Position numbers and translations under genes: made by a program. The notes under the pieces were generated by a model. The model saw only the letters and a list, made by a program, of their open reading frames with translations. It had not been told where the DNA came from and did not search any database. 64,000 nt of DNA, taken from assembly GCA_025517485.1 (NCBI GenBank), contig JAOPKB010000002.1, positions 496,001 through 560,000 on the forward strand, written 5' to 3'. This stretch comes from Natronoglomus mannanivorans. GTDB lineage: Archaea; Halobacteriota; Halobacteria; Halobacteriales; Natrialbaceae. Positions 17,924 through 26,478 of this stretch are shown here, one piece after another. Every line of letters starts with the position of its first letter. Within the stretch, counting starts at the first letter, position 1.

Positions 17924-19411
17924 TTACGCGGACGTGTACGCCTCCGACTCCGCGAGCACCGACGAGCCCTCGAGGTCCCAGTCCTCGAGGTACTCCTCCT
18001 CCGCGACGACCAGTTTCGCGAACAGTTCGCGTGCGTCTTCGGTCTGAAGGGTGCGGATCTGCTGATCGATGAGGAAGCCCTCGAAGGCCGCGTCGAGGTC
18101 GCCGTCGCGGGAGGCCTCGATGACCGTCTCGATGGTGTCGATGTGGCCCCGAATGAGGCTCCGGACGGGACGCGGGAAGCCGCCGGCCGAGACCGGCCGC
18201 ACCTCGCCCGCCCGGATCAGCGCGTTCGTCTCGACGACGGCGTCGGACTGGAGGTCCTCGACCTGCCCGACGTTGGGAAGGTTGACGTTCGTGACGTAGG
18301 TGTCCTCGCCGGCCAGCGCCAGCAGGATGTCGACGAAGGTCTCGTTGGACTCGGTGAGCTCGAACTCCTTCTCGCCGGAGAGCCAGGCCTCGACGTCGGT
18401 CGTCTGATCGGACTCGGCGGGCGTCCAGTGTTTCGCGCGGTAGTCGCTGCCGGTCCGTTTGACCCCCCAGCGGTTGAGCCCTTCCTGCCCACCCTGCATG
18501 AACCACGTCGCGTACTCGATGAGGTGGCGGTCACCCGCGGCGGGGAGCACGTCGAATCGGCGGAACAGCTCCCAGGTCACCTGCCAGTTGTCCGTGAAGA
18601 CGCTCTCCTCGGCGAGATCGTCCCAGGTGAACTCCTGATGAGCGTGCTCGCTCTCGACTAAGTCCTCGAGGACCGGCCAGAGGTCGACGCCCTTACAGCG
18701 GGCCTCGTCGACCCACGTGAAGTGGTTGATGCCCTTGACGTTGACCGAGACGTCCGAGCGCTCGGCGTCCATGTCGAGTTCCTCGCGGGCGTAGCGGGCG
18801 AGGCGGTGTCGGGTGCCCAGCACCTCGTGACAGAGGCCGAGGGCGTTGATCCCGGGATACTCGTCGTAGAGTGCGCGCGTGACGAAGTGGACCGGGTTGG
18901 TGTAGTTGAACACCCACGCGTCGGGACAGTACTCGCGGATCGCGGCCGCGAACTCCCGATACTGGGGGATCGTCCGCATTGCCCGGAAGATACCGCCGGG
19001 CCCGATCGTCGCCGCGACCGCCCCATAGATGCCGTACTCCTTCGGAATGTCCAGATCGTGGACGAACGTCTCCGCGGGGTCGTACTGCGTCGAGATGATG
19101 ACGACGTCCGCGCCGGTGAGCGTCGCCTCGAGCGTCTCGGTTGCTTCGTACTGCCAGTCGGCGGTCGCACCCTCCTGATCCTGGACCCAGTTCCCGAAGC
19201 GGGCGTTCTGCTCGGCGCTCTCGTGGTGGGTGTCGTAGAGTCGGACCTCGCCGTCCAGCGGCGACTGGGCGAGGTCCTGGATGAGGTTCGGCGCCCACTG
19301 GCGACTCCCGCCGCCGATGTAGGCGATCGTCACGTCGTCGGGATCGACGCTGGTTCCGTTTCCGGTGGCGGTAGTCGCGGTCGTCTCCGCTCGAGTCGGT
19401 GTCACTGTCAT
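17924..19411 (-). CDS. GH4 family NAD-dependent glycosidase
   Basis: 495 residues. It has an N-terminal Rossmann segment (VTIAYIGGGSRQWAPNL, ~28-44), the GPGGIFRAMRTIP block, VFNYTNPVHFVTRAL, the metal-site cysteine in GLCHEV and the His in GINHFTWV, all GH4 hallmarks. GH4 enzymes use NAD+, a divalent metal and reducing conditions. Family members act on alpha-galactosides, alpha-glucosides, alpha-glucuronides or phospho-sugars, and the tetrapeptide here is CHEV. In this locus a uronic-acid or galactosyl side chain of xylan is the likely target (inference). The first ~25 residues are Thr-rich and poorly conserved in appearance. CTATTTACT (minus strand, ~19435-19445) lies about 26 bp upstream, supporting the ATG at 19411. 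Confidence 0.85.
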   Translation of the reverse strand: MTVTPTRAETTATTATGNGTSVDPDDVTIAYIGGGSRQWAPNLIQDLAQSPLDGEVRLYDTHHESAEQNARFGNWVQDQEGATADWQYEATETLEATLTGADVVIISTQYDPAETFVHDLDIPKEYGIYGAVAATIGPGGIFRAMRTIPQYREFAAAIREYCPDAWVFNYTNPVHFVTRALYDEYPGINALGLCHEVLGTRHRLARYAREELDMDAERSDVSVNVKGINHFTWVDEARCKGVDLWPVLEDLVESEHAHQEFTWDDLAEESVFTDNWQVTWELFRRFDVLPAAGDRHLIEYATWFMQGGQEGLNRWGVKRTGSDYRAKHWTPAESDQTTDVEAWLSGEKEFELTESNETFVDILLALAGEDTYVTNVNLPNVGQVEDLQSDAVVETNALIRAGEVRPVSAGGFPRPVRSLIRGHIDTIETVIEASRDGDLDAAFEGFLIDQQIRTLQTEDARELFAKLVVAEEEYLEDWDLEGSSVLAESEAYTSA

Positions 19412-19737
19412 CTAGTGGGCCCGTTTTCCCGCGCCAGTAAATAGGTATGGAATGCGGCGGTGTGGCACGCAGAGTGAGTGAGAGTGAGAGTGGGACTGGG
19501 ACACCGACCTCGATCTCACGATGAGTTCACCAGCGTGCAGCAACCGCGAACGGAGCGGAGACGACGACCGTGAACGACCGGTCGTCGGAGCATCTCACCG
19601 TTCAGGCACCCGATGCAGACGGTATCGACGGACCGGGAGAACCGAATCAGTGGTCACTCGAGTGAGTCCCCACGCTGAATCGTCACGGAGCCGTCTCGAA
19701 CGGGTCGATCGACTCGACTCACAGCTCGCCCGAGAGA
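19412..19737. other. Non-coding gap with a GAGTGA-type tract
   Basis: About 325 bp between GH4 and the small zinc-finger gene. It holds the GH4 promoter and a hexamer-like run of GAGTGA/GAGTGG units at 19471-19502. No other signal is seen. Confidence 0.5.
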
Positions 19738-19866
19738 CTAATCTGCGCCGTGACGGGGAGTGTGACCACAATCGGTACACTGCCAGGACTGGTGGTGGAC
19801 GACGAGGTCTCCGTGACACTCGGGACAGCGATACGACGGCTGAGCTGACTGCTGGTGAGACGCCAT
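19738..19866 (-). CDS. 42-residue CPxCG-type zinc-ribbon protein
   Basis: A 42-residue protein starting MASHQQSAQPSYRCPECHGD and ending CTDCGHTPRHGAD. Two Cys pairs, CPEC and CTDC, sixteen residues apart make a zinc ribbon. Small CPxCG zinc-finger proteins are a known abundant class in Haloferax and other haloarchaea and often act in regulation or protein contacts. A TATA-like AGATTTAATG (19891-19900, minus strand) lies about 26 bp before the ATG, consistent with a leaderless transcript. The frame is closed by TAG. It is too short for routine gene calling, but the paired cysteines and the promoter together make it credible. It lies between the GH4 and second xylanase genes; its function is unknown. 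Confidence 0.75.
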   Translation of the reverse strand: MASHQQSAQPSYRCPECHGDLVVHHQSWQCTDCGHTPRHGAD

Positions 19867-20012
19867 TGGATAGGATATGTCGAGACGGGGCATTAAATCT
19901 ATCCCCTGAATTCGTTTCTGAAGTAATAGGCCGATATTTTCGGTCGCAGTTTACAGGTGTACATACTAGGCGCCTCGAGAGCGAGAGGACGCAGGCCGGG
20001 TTGGAGAACGGA

Positions 20013-20999
20013 CTACGACCGGTCGGTCCCGGAGAGTGCGCCTTTGACGGCGTCGTAGGCGGGCTTGGGTTCGTAGCCGTCGTCGAACAGCAACGGATCG
20101 TCCGTGTAGCGCTTCGAGAAGTCCTTGAAGTTACGCAACCACGTACTCCCGTCGTGGACTCCCCACGTGACGAGCGTGTCACAGTCTGTCTCGAGGCAAA
20201 CCTCGACGATCTCCCGGTAGTAGTCGGCCTGTTCCGCGAGCGGATCCTCGGGCTGGTCGTCGACGGCGTTGGCGACGTCCATCTCCGTGATCTGCACGTC
20301 GAGTCCGAGGTCCTGGAATCGGCGGATGTTCTCCGCGACGGATTCGGGGTCGGGCCGACCGGCCAGCGCGTGGAACTGGAGGCCGACACCGTCGATGGGG
20401 ACGTCGCGCTCGAGCAGTCGCTCTAAGAGGTCGTAGATCGCGTCGGACTTCTCGTTGATGGCGTCTGCGCCGTAGTCGTTGTAGTAGAGGTCGGCCTCGG
20501 GGTTGACCTCGCGAGCCCACTGGAAGGCGAGATCGAGGTACTCCTCGCCCAACGCGTCGTACCACACGGTCTCGCGCAGCGTCCCGTCGTCGGCGACCGC
20601 CTCGTTGACGACGTCCCAGGCGTCGATCGAGGAGCGGTACCGACCGACGACGGTGTGGATGTGATCGCGCAGGAATTTCCGGAGCTGGTCGTCGGTGTAG
20701 TCCCACGCCTGGAACCACTCGGGCTTCTGGTTGTGCCAGACGAGGGTGTGGCCACGGACGTACATGTCGTTTTCCCGTCCGAAGTCGACGATGGCGTCCG
20801 CGTCGGTGAAGTCGTACGTGTGTGGGGAGGGTCGAAGCGGCCCCATCTTCAGAGCGTTCTCCGGCGTGACCGCGTTGAACTCGTTACGAGCCGCCTTCCA
20901 GTAACTCGGGTCACTCCGGAGGGCTCTGGCAGCCAGCGCCGCTCCGATTCGAAAGTCGCGATTCGTTGCCGCCTCTCGAAGAGTCTGCTCGGTCGACAT
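20013..20999 (-). CDS. GH10 xylanase, signal-less (intracellular)
   Basis: 328 residues, a bare GH10 catalytic barrel with no signal peptide, binding module or anchor. Acid/base Glu133 is in WDVVNEAV and nucleophile Glu239 in QITEMDV. Also visible are the substrate-contact segments TPENALKMG and VRGHTLVWHNQKPEW, and WGVHDGSTWL near the end. It probably trims imported xylo-oligosaccharides in the cytoplasm, complementing the surface GH10 at the window start. A TATA-like CGTTTACG (21022-21034, minus strand) lies about 26 bp upstream of the ATG, so it looks leaderless. A half-site of the dispersed palindrome falls between that box and the start. Confidence 0.92.
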   Translation of the reverse strand: MSTEQTLREAATNRDFRIGAALAARALRSDPSYWKAARNEFNAVTPENALKMGPLRPSPHTYDFTDADAIVDFGRENDMYVRGHTLVWHNQKPEWFQAWDYTDDQLRKFLRDHIHTVVGRYRSSIDAWDVVNEAVADDGTLRETVWYDALGEEYLDLAFQWAREVNPEADLYYNDYGADAINEKSDAIYDLLERLLERDVPIDGVGLQFHALAGRPDPESVAENIRRFQDLGLDVQITEMDVANAVDDQPEDPLAEQADYYREIVEVCLETDCDTLVTWGVHDGSTWLRNFKDFSKRYTDDPLLFDDGYEPKPAYDAVKGALSGTDRS

Positions 21000-21006
21000 C
21001 GTTCGA

Positions 21007-21016
21007 ACAAACGTAT
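21007..21016 (-). promoter_or_regulatory. Half-site of the dispersed palindrome at the GH10 promoter
   Basis: The minus strand reads ATACGTTTGT, identical to the right half of the copy at 51109. It lies between the TATA box and the ATG of the GH10 gene. The other half is not conserved (12 of 20 matches overall). Confidence 0.35.
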
Positions 21017-21172
21017 CGTGAGACGTAAACGTTCGGGTAGCTGAACCGAGGCGGTCGGGATCCGAACGACGTCCGAATCGGTAGGCGGTGTCGACGATCC
21101 GGGAAATTCGGCTGCCGAGCGGCCCGAGACACTAGAGCTAAGACAGAGGGGGCACAAGAGACGGATACTCAC

Positions 21173-22039
21173 ATGCGTTACTACCAGCTCGACGAAGGGG
21201 GGACCCCCCGTCTCGCAGTCCAGACGAACGGAACTGCGTACGATCTCACTACGGCGAAATCGGAACTGCGCACGCTCGACGACCTCCTGCGGACGTCGTC
21301 GATCACCGACCAGCCGATCGATACGCTCGCGGATCGATTGCTCAAGGGAGCCGACGAGTGCTCGCTCCCGACGGAGACGGCGTCGCCGCCGCCGGTCCAC
21401 GCGGAGGAGGTGTGGGCGGCGGGAGTGACCTACGCGATCAGCGAGCAGGCTCGTGAGGCCGAGAGTTCGATGCCCGATATGTACCTCGACGTCTACGACA
21501 GCGAGCGTCCCGAGGTCTTCTTCAAAGCCACGCCCAACCGGACGGTCGGCCCGAACGACACGGTCGGTATCCGCGCCGACTCGGAGTGGGACGTCCCCGA
21601 ACCCGAACTGGGCGCGGTCCTCTACGACGGCGAAATCGTCGGCTACACGATCGGCAACGACATGAGTAGCCGCTCGATCGAAGGCGAGAATCCGCTGTAC
21701 CTTCCGCAAGCAAAGGTCTACGACCGCTGTTGTTCGCTCGGCCCCTGTGTCACCTCCGCCGACTCGATCAGCGACCCCCACGCCCTCGAGATGTGGATGA
21801 CGATCGAACGCGACGGCGAGGTCATGTACGACGAGTCGACGAACACCGGCGAGATGGACCGCACGGTCCAGGAACTGGTCGACTACTACACCCGGCACAA
21901 CGCCGTCCCCGAAACCTCGGTGTTGCTCACCGGCACCTCGCTGGTCCCCTCGGAGAGTTTCACCCTGCAGGAGGGCGACGTCGTCGACATCGGTATCGAC
22001 GAAATCGGCACGCTCACCAACACTGTCGTTCAGGTGTGA
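21173..22039 (+). CDS. xacE: 2-keto-3-deoxyxylonate dehydratase (FAH family)
   Basis: 288 residues, the length I recall for the Haloferax KdxD/XacE enzyme. It has the fumarylacetoacetase-hydrolase fold from about residue 75: EEVWAAGVTY, PEVFFKATP, the metal-binding PEPELG (142-147) and GYTIGNDMSSRSIEGENPL, followed by YLPQAKVYDRCCSLGPCV. It dehydrates 2-keto-3-deoxyxylonate to 2-oxoglutarate semialdehyde, the fourth step of oxidative xylose breakdown. It sits divergent from the intracellular GH10 gene, with 173 bp between the two starts. The preceding xylonate dehydratase and the final semialdehyde dehydrogenase are not in this window. Confidence 0.87.
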   Translation: MRYYQLDEGGTPRLAVQTNGTAYDLTTAKSELRTLDDLLRTSSITDQPIDTLADRLLKGADECSLPTETASPPPVHAEEVWAAGVTYAISEQAREAESSMPDMYLDVYDSERPEVFFKATPNRTVGPNDTVGIRADSEWDVPEPELGAVLYDGEIVGYTIGNDMSSRSIEGENPLYLPQAKVYDRCCSLGPCVTSADSISDPHALEMWMTIERDGEVMYDESTNTGEMDRTVQELVDYYTRHNAVPETSVLLTGTSLVPSESFTLQEGDVVDIGIDEIGTLTNTVVQV

Positions 22040-22502
22040 CCTCGGTCGAGTGTCGAGTATCGACGGCTCTCACTACCTGAACTGTCGAGAGCCTCGGCGG
22101 CTGTCTGTCGTTCGGGTGACCAGCGGTCGTCCTCGGAACGGTTCGATTCTCACGTCTCTCCTGTCTCGCTGCCGATTCGCCCGCGAACGGTGTTCTCGAG
22201 CACGACATTTCGATTCTGCTGGCCCGAACGTGGTCCAGTTTACGTTGTCACTGGTCCGATCAGATGTAGATAGACGGAACGACCGTGGCACCGTCTTTCA
22301 TGGTCTGTTCTCCACCAGATTCGTGTTGGACACTCACACAGAACACTGTTCTACCTATCCATTCGTTTCTGACACACGATACTGAAACGACGTTAAAATA
22401 TTACAGAAAAACGTATTATTCGGTTCACATCCCTCTCGTACGGGGATTGAACGTGGATAAATACTGAGTATCTTTATTGTAAATACTACTATAGACGTAT
22501 CA

Positions 22503-22522
22503 TTACACCCATATGGTCGTAA
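22503..22522 (+). promoter_or_regulatory. Dispersed 20-bp palindrome, copy 4
   Basis: TTACACCCATATGGTCGTAA, 8 of 10 pairs symmetric. A TATA-like TGTAAATAC ends 17 bp upstream. The palindrome is ~245 bp from the IclR start, which has its own core promoter. Confidence 0.55.
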
Positions 22523-22737
22523 CATCTCCGAAAATCTCACAGTAGAACGTCGTACTGCTATACAGAAAATAGTTCTCTAATGGTCGAAATCAACGATTGC
22601 TCTCAGAACGACAGTTCTCTTTCACGGTCGCTCCTCGTCCCGTCTCGTCCGAGAGCCGGAACCGGCAACTCGAGAATCGAGTGAGTTTCGCGACCAATCC
22701 ACTGTGAGACGTGCGCAGTTCTCTGGATCAGAACAAC

Positions 22738-22745
22738 TTATATAC
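22738..22745 (+). promoter_or_regulatory. TATA box deciding the second IclR start
   Basis: CTTATATA is centred about 26 bp before the ATG at 22766. The upstream in-frame TTG at 22751 lies between this box and the expected transcript start, so it cannot be used. Confidence 0.65.
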
Positions 22746-22765
22746 TAACGTTGCATGGTAGTGAT

Positions 22766-23527
22766 ATGGCTGAGCCGAAACACCCGGTTCGGACCGTCGA
22801 TCGGACACTGGAAATCGTCGAGATCATTCAGGAATTGGACGGAGCCGGCGTCTCGGAAATCGCAGACCGTGTCGATATCGGAAAGAGCGCCGTCCACAAC
22901 CACCTGAACACGCTCGCGAACCGCGAGTACCTCTCGAAAGAGGGAGACGAGTATCACATCGGACTCTCCTTTCTGAGTCTCGGCGTGTACGCCAGAAACC
23001 GAAACGACATCTACGACGCCGCACGACTCGAGGTCGACAAACTCGCCGACGAAACCGGCGAACTCGTCAACCTCCTCGTCGAAAAAAACGGGATGGGGGT
23101 CTATCTCTATCAGGCCAAAGGTGAGAACGCCGTCGAACTCGATACGTACGAGGGAAAACGCGTTCGGCTCCACTGTACGGGCCTCGGAAAGGCGATCCTC
23201 GGCTTCCGTCCGCGCGAGGAAGTCGCGGATATACTCGATCGATACGGGATGCCGGAGATGACCGAGCAGACGATCACCGACCGTGAGGACTTCTTCGACG
23301 AACTCGACGAGGTCCGCCAGCAAAAGTACGCGATCGACCGCGAGGAACGCCTCACCAGGTTGTGCTGTGTCGCGTCACCGATCACCGACAATCAGGACCG
23401 TAGCATCGGCGCGATCAGCGTCGCCTGCCCGCTCCACCGTATCGGCGACGACCGCTTCTACGACGAGCTCCCCGACGCGGTCCTCGGGACGGCCAACGTC
23501 ATCGAGCTCGCACACAATTACTCCTGA
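22766..23527 (+). CDS. IclR family transcriptional regulator
   Basis: 253 residues. The winged helix-turn-helix spans about 8-65 (recognition helix near GKSAVHNHLNTLANREYL). The IclR effector domain spans about 75-250, with GLGKAILGF and the ASPITDNQ...GAISVACP blocks typical of the family. It is the second IclR protein in the island and the one closest to xacE and the sugar isomerase-like gene, so it is a candidate XacR-type regulator of pentose oxidation (inference). It appears leaderless. The sugar isomerase-like gene begins 89 bp downstream with its own TATA box. Confidence 0.88.
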   Translation: MAEPKHPVRTVDRTLEIVEIIQELDGAGVSEIADRVDIGKSAVHNHLNTLANREYLSKEGDEYHIGLSFLSLGVYARNRNDIYDAARLEVDKLADETGELVNLLVEKNGMGVYLYQAKGENAVELDTYEGKRVRLHCTGLGKAILGFRPREEVADILDRYGMPEMTEQTITDREDFFDELDEVRQQKYAIDREERLTRLCCVASPITDNQDRSIGAISVACPLHRIGDDRFYDELPDAVLGTANVIELAHNYS

Positions 23528-23616
23528 ATCGACGGTCCGACCGCACACGTCCGATCCGTCTCTCCTTCGTGAACGAACCCCATACGATTAAATAGCTCGC
23601 CACGAGCAACTGACAC

Positions 23617-24378
23617 ATGAATACTGCCGTTCAGATGTACACGCTTCGAACCCTCGACGAACCACTCGTCCGGACCCTCGAGCGCGTCGCCGAGACGCCC
23701 CTCGACGGTGCCGAGATCGGTGCCGACGGCGCCGCGGACCCCGACGTTCAGGCTGCCCTCGAGGAGCTGAACCTCGGTGTTCCGACCGTCGGTGCGGGCT
23801 TCGACGACCTCGAGGCCCCCGAAGAGGGCCTCGTCGACGCCTGTCGTGCGCTCGGCGTCGACCGCGTCGTCCTCGGCTATCTCGGCCCGGATCACTTCGA
23901 ATCCGCCGACGCTGCCGAGGAAACCGCCGAACTGGTCTCCGGATTCGTCGAGACGCTCGCCGACTACGACCTCGAGTTGCTCTATCACAATCACGCCCAC
24001 GAGTTCGTCGAGATCGGCGACGGACAGACCGCGTTCGACGTCTTCCTCGCTCACGTCGACGACCGACTCCAGTTCGAACTCGACGTTGGCTGGGTCGGAA
24101 CGGGCGGACAGGACCCGGCGACGGTGCTGGCTGACCTCGGCGATCGAACGCCGATCATCCACGTCAAGGACATGCACTTCGACGGTGAAGCCGACTTCGC
24201 CGACCTCGGGGAGGGCGACCTCGACCTCGAGGAGGTCCTGCCGGTCGCGTTCGATCAGGGCGTCGAGTGGGCGATCTACGAACACGACGAACCGGACGAT
24301 CCGATCGCGGCGCTCGAGCGCGATTCGCAGATCCTCGTCGACGCCGTCGAGGTGGCACGAGCGGATCGATCGGACTGA
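23617..24378 (+). CDS. Sugar phosphate isomerase/epimerase-like TIM barrel
   Basis: 253 residues of the xylose-isomerase-like/AP-endonuclease-2 superfamily. Metal-ligand motifs are visible in order: DGAEIG, LLYHNHAHEF, FELDVGWVGTGG and HVKDMH. These enzymes isomerise or epimerise sugars or keto-sugars with a divalent metal. The exact substrate cannot be told. ATTAAATAG at 23587-23595 lies 26 bp before the ATG, so the transcript is probably leaderless. It lies downstream of an IclR gene at the edge of the xylan island and may handle another pentose or a uronic acid released by the glucuronidase (inference). Confidence 0.82.
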   Translation: MNTAVQMYTLRTLDEPLVRTLERVAETPLDGAEIGADGAADPDVQAALEELNLGVPTVGAGFDDLEAPEEGLVDACRALGVDRVVLGYLGPDHFESADAAEETAELVSGFVETLADYDLELLYHNHAHEFVEIGDGQTAFDVFLAHVDDRLQFELDVGWVGTGGQDPATVLADLGDRTPIIHVKDMHFDGEADFADLGEGDLDLEEVLPVAFDQGVEWAIYEHDEPDDPIAALERDSQILVDAVEVARADRSD

Positions 24379-24436
24379 AGACTGAGGCCTCTCAGCGTCT
24401 CGAGTAGAATCCGTCTTTTCGCTCTTATCTCGGACG

Positions 24437-24583
24437 TCACTATCACTATCACTATCACTGCTCGAGTCGAGTCGACAGCGCACGTCGATGCCGATGCTCG
24501 AGAGACCGACGACCGTCTCGTGATAGCGTTTCCAACGACAACGGCAACGGCAACAGCAACAGCAACAGCAACGAAAGCAAACG
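24437..24583. repeat. Two short hexanucleotide tracts
   Basis: A (CACTAT)n run at about 24437-24460 and a GGCAAC/AACAGC run at about 24533-24583, both in the convergent gap between the isomerase-like gene and the thermosome gene. Confidence 0.6.
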
Positions 24584-24608
24584 CGTGAAAGTGAGTGTTC
24601 GCTCGCGG

Positions 24609-26273
24609 TTACATTCCCATCGGACCTGCGCCCGCACCGGGTCCGGCACCGTCGTCGTCACCCGCAGTCGAGAGTTCGCCGGCGGCGACCACGTCGTCGA
24701 TCCGCAGGATCATCGACGCTGCGTCGACGGCCGACTCGAGGGCGGTTCGCTTCACTCGCAACGGTTCGACGACGCCCGCCTCGAGCGCGTCGAACGGACT
24801 CCCGGTGTCGGGGTCGAGTCCCGCGGTCCGATCGCCGCCGTCGTGGCTGGCCGTGAGTTCGACCAGCGCGTCGATCGCGTCGTGGCCGCTGTTCTCCGCG
24901 AGCGTCCGTGGTCCGGCTTCGAGCGCCTCGGCGAACGCCTCGACGGCGAGCTGTTCGCGCCCGCCGATACCGCCCGCCGCCTCGCGGACTGCAAGCGCCA
25001 GTTCGGCCTCCGGCGCGCCGGCACCGGGGAGAACCGATCCATCCTCGATCGCGGCGCTGACGACGCCGATGCTGTCCTCGATCGCTCGCTCGATCTCGTC
25101 GACGACGTGTTCGGTGCCGCCCCGGAGGAGGATCGTCCCGATCTCGCTCTCCGGGAGGTCGTCGAAGACGGTCGTCTGTTCGGCTCGTGCGTTCCCCTTG
25201 TGCGTGAGTTCGCGAATCATCTCCCGTTCGACCCGGCCGGCGTGGCCGAGGTCGTCCGAGGTAAGCCGCTCGAGATTGCCGACGCGGGCGGCACCGGTCG
25301 CACCGGCGACCCGCCGCCGGTGGTCGTCGCTGACTCGCCGGAGCGCGAGCACGCCGGCGTCGACGAACCGCTGCTGGGCGAAATCGTCGATCCCGCCGTC
25401 GACGAGAACGACGTCGGCACCGGAATCGACGATTCGGTCGACGACCGACTCGAGTTCCTCCCGGTCGCGGTCGGCGAACGCGTCCGCCTGTTCGACGTCG
25501 GTGATCGTCGCCCCGGCACCGATCTCGAGTTCCGACAGCTCGAGGTCGTCCTCGTAGACGAGTACGTTGGCGTCGGTGAACGAGGTCGGCATACTCGGAT
25601 GCGGCGGCTTCTTGTCGACCAGCGTCCCGCTGATGAACCGGGAGTCCTCGACAGACCGGCCGGGGAACGACCGGACGTCGATGGCGTCGCGGTCGACGGT
25701 CCCGTCCTCGCGAACGGCCGTGGTGACCGCCTCGACGACGAGTTCTGCGAGGAGTTCCTTCGACCGTTCGGCACCCTTGCCCGTCATCGCCGTCGCGGCG
25801 ATCGCCTCGAGGGTCTCGGTGTCGTCGGGATCGATCTCGATCGCGAGCTCGTCGAGAGCGGTTTTGGCGGTCGTTACGGCCTCCTGGTAGCCGGCGACGA
25901 TCGAGGAGGGGTGGATGCCCTGCTCGATCAGGTCTTCGGCGACCGAGAGGAGTTCACCCGCGAGGATCACGGCGGAGGTCGTCCCGTCGCCGACCTCCTC
26001 CTCTTGGGTCTGGGAGACCTCGATGACGAGGTTCGCTGCGGGATGGGTGATGTCCATCTCCTCTAGGAGCGTGACGCCGTCGTTCGTGACGACGACGTTC
26101 CCGCTGGAATCGACGAGCATCTTGTCCATTCCACGCGGGCCGAGCGTCGTCCGGACGGTTTCGGCGACCGCACGTGCGGCCGAGATGTTCATCGTTCGAG
26201 CCTCGTCGCCTGCGGTCCGCTGTGATTCCTTCGAGAGGACGGACAGCGGGCCGTTTCGCATCTGTCGTGCCAT
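24609..26273 (-). CDS. Thermosome subunit (group II chaperonin)
   Basis: 554 residues, full length for a haloarchaeal CCT subunit. ATP-site motifs are present: [11 protein letters not shown] (~44-54), [17 protein letters not shown] (64-80), GDGTTS (95-100) and the C-terminal catalytic-region block [12 protein letters not shown]. It ends in the usual Gly/Ala/Met-rich tail (GAGAGPMGM). It assembles into a double-ring ATP-driven folding machine in the cytoplasm. I start at ATG 26273 (MARQMRN), with a T-rich TATA-like box near 26301-26310, rather than six codons upstream. It is an odd housekeeping gene between two catabolic/transport blocks. Haloarchaea often have two or three cct genes; which one this is cannot be told. 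Confidence 0.95.
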   Translation of the reverse strand: MARQMRNGPLSVLSKESQRTAGDEARTMNISAARAVAETVRTTLGPRGMDKMLVDSSGNVVVTNDGVTLLEEMDITHPAANLVIEVSQTQEEEVGDGTTSAVILAGELLSVAEDLIEQGIHPSSIVAGYQEAVTTAKTALDELAIEIDPDDTETLEAIAATAMTGKGAERSKELLAELVVEAVTTAVREDGTVDRDAIDVRSFPGRSVEDSRFISGTLVDKKPPHPSMPTSFTDANVLVYEDDLELSELEIGAGATITDVEQADAFADRDREELESVVDRIVDSGADVVLVDGGIDDFAQQRFVDAGVLALRRVSDDHRRRVAGATGAARVGNLERLTSDDLGHAGRVEREMIRELTHKGNARAEQTTVFDDLPESEIGTILLRGGTEHVVDEIERAIEDSIGVVSAAIEDGSVLPGAGAPEAELALAVREAAGGIGGREQLAVEAFAEALEAGPRTLAENSGHDAIDALVELTASHDGGDRTAGLDPDTGSPFDALEAGVVEPLRVKRTALESAVDAASMILRIDDVVAAGELSTAGDDDGAGPGAGAGPMGM

Positions 26274-26478
26274 GCTGACACGGTGAAGCAACTACGACAG
26301 AAAAAAGGTTTGCATTCGTCGCCGACCTCGAGCCGTTCCGAGCAGTCTCGAGACACTCTCGAACCGACTGGCGGTCACTGACTGTGCCTGACGACGTCGA
26401 TTGGACTCGAGAGAGACGGATCGCGACCGAGTGGTCGATACTCGAAGAATCAGAACTCAGAACCCGAAACGCAGCCGA

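Larger units (their letters stand above)
22040..22765. other. AT-rich intergenic region before the second IclR gene
   Basis: About 725 bp. The 3' half is markedly A/T-rich and holds palindrome copy 4, a perfect ATACTGAGTAT palindrome near 22463 and the IclR gene's own TATA box near 22740. Small frames here (up to 111 codons) lack haloarchaeal composition, and I do not call them. Confidence 0.6.

Noticed and set aside
22050..22467. Small plus-strand frames before the second IclR gene
   Set aside because: Low Asp/Glu, many Arg/Ser/Cys residues and no promoter at the right distance.
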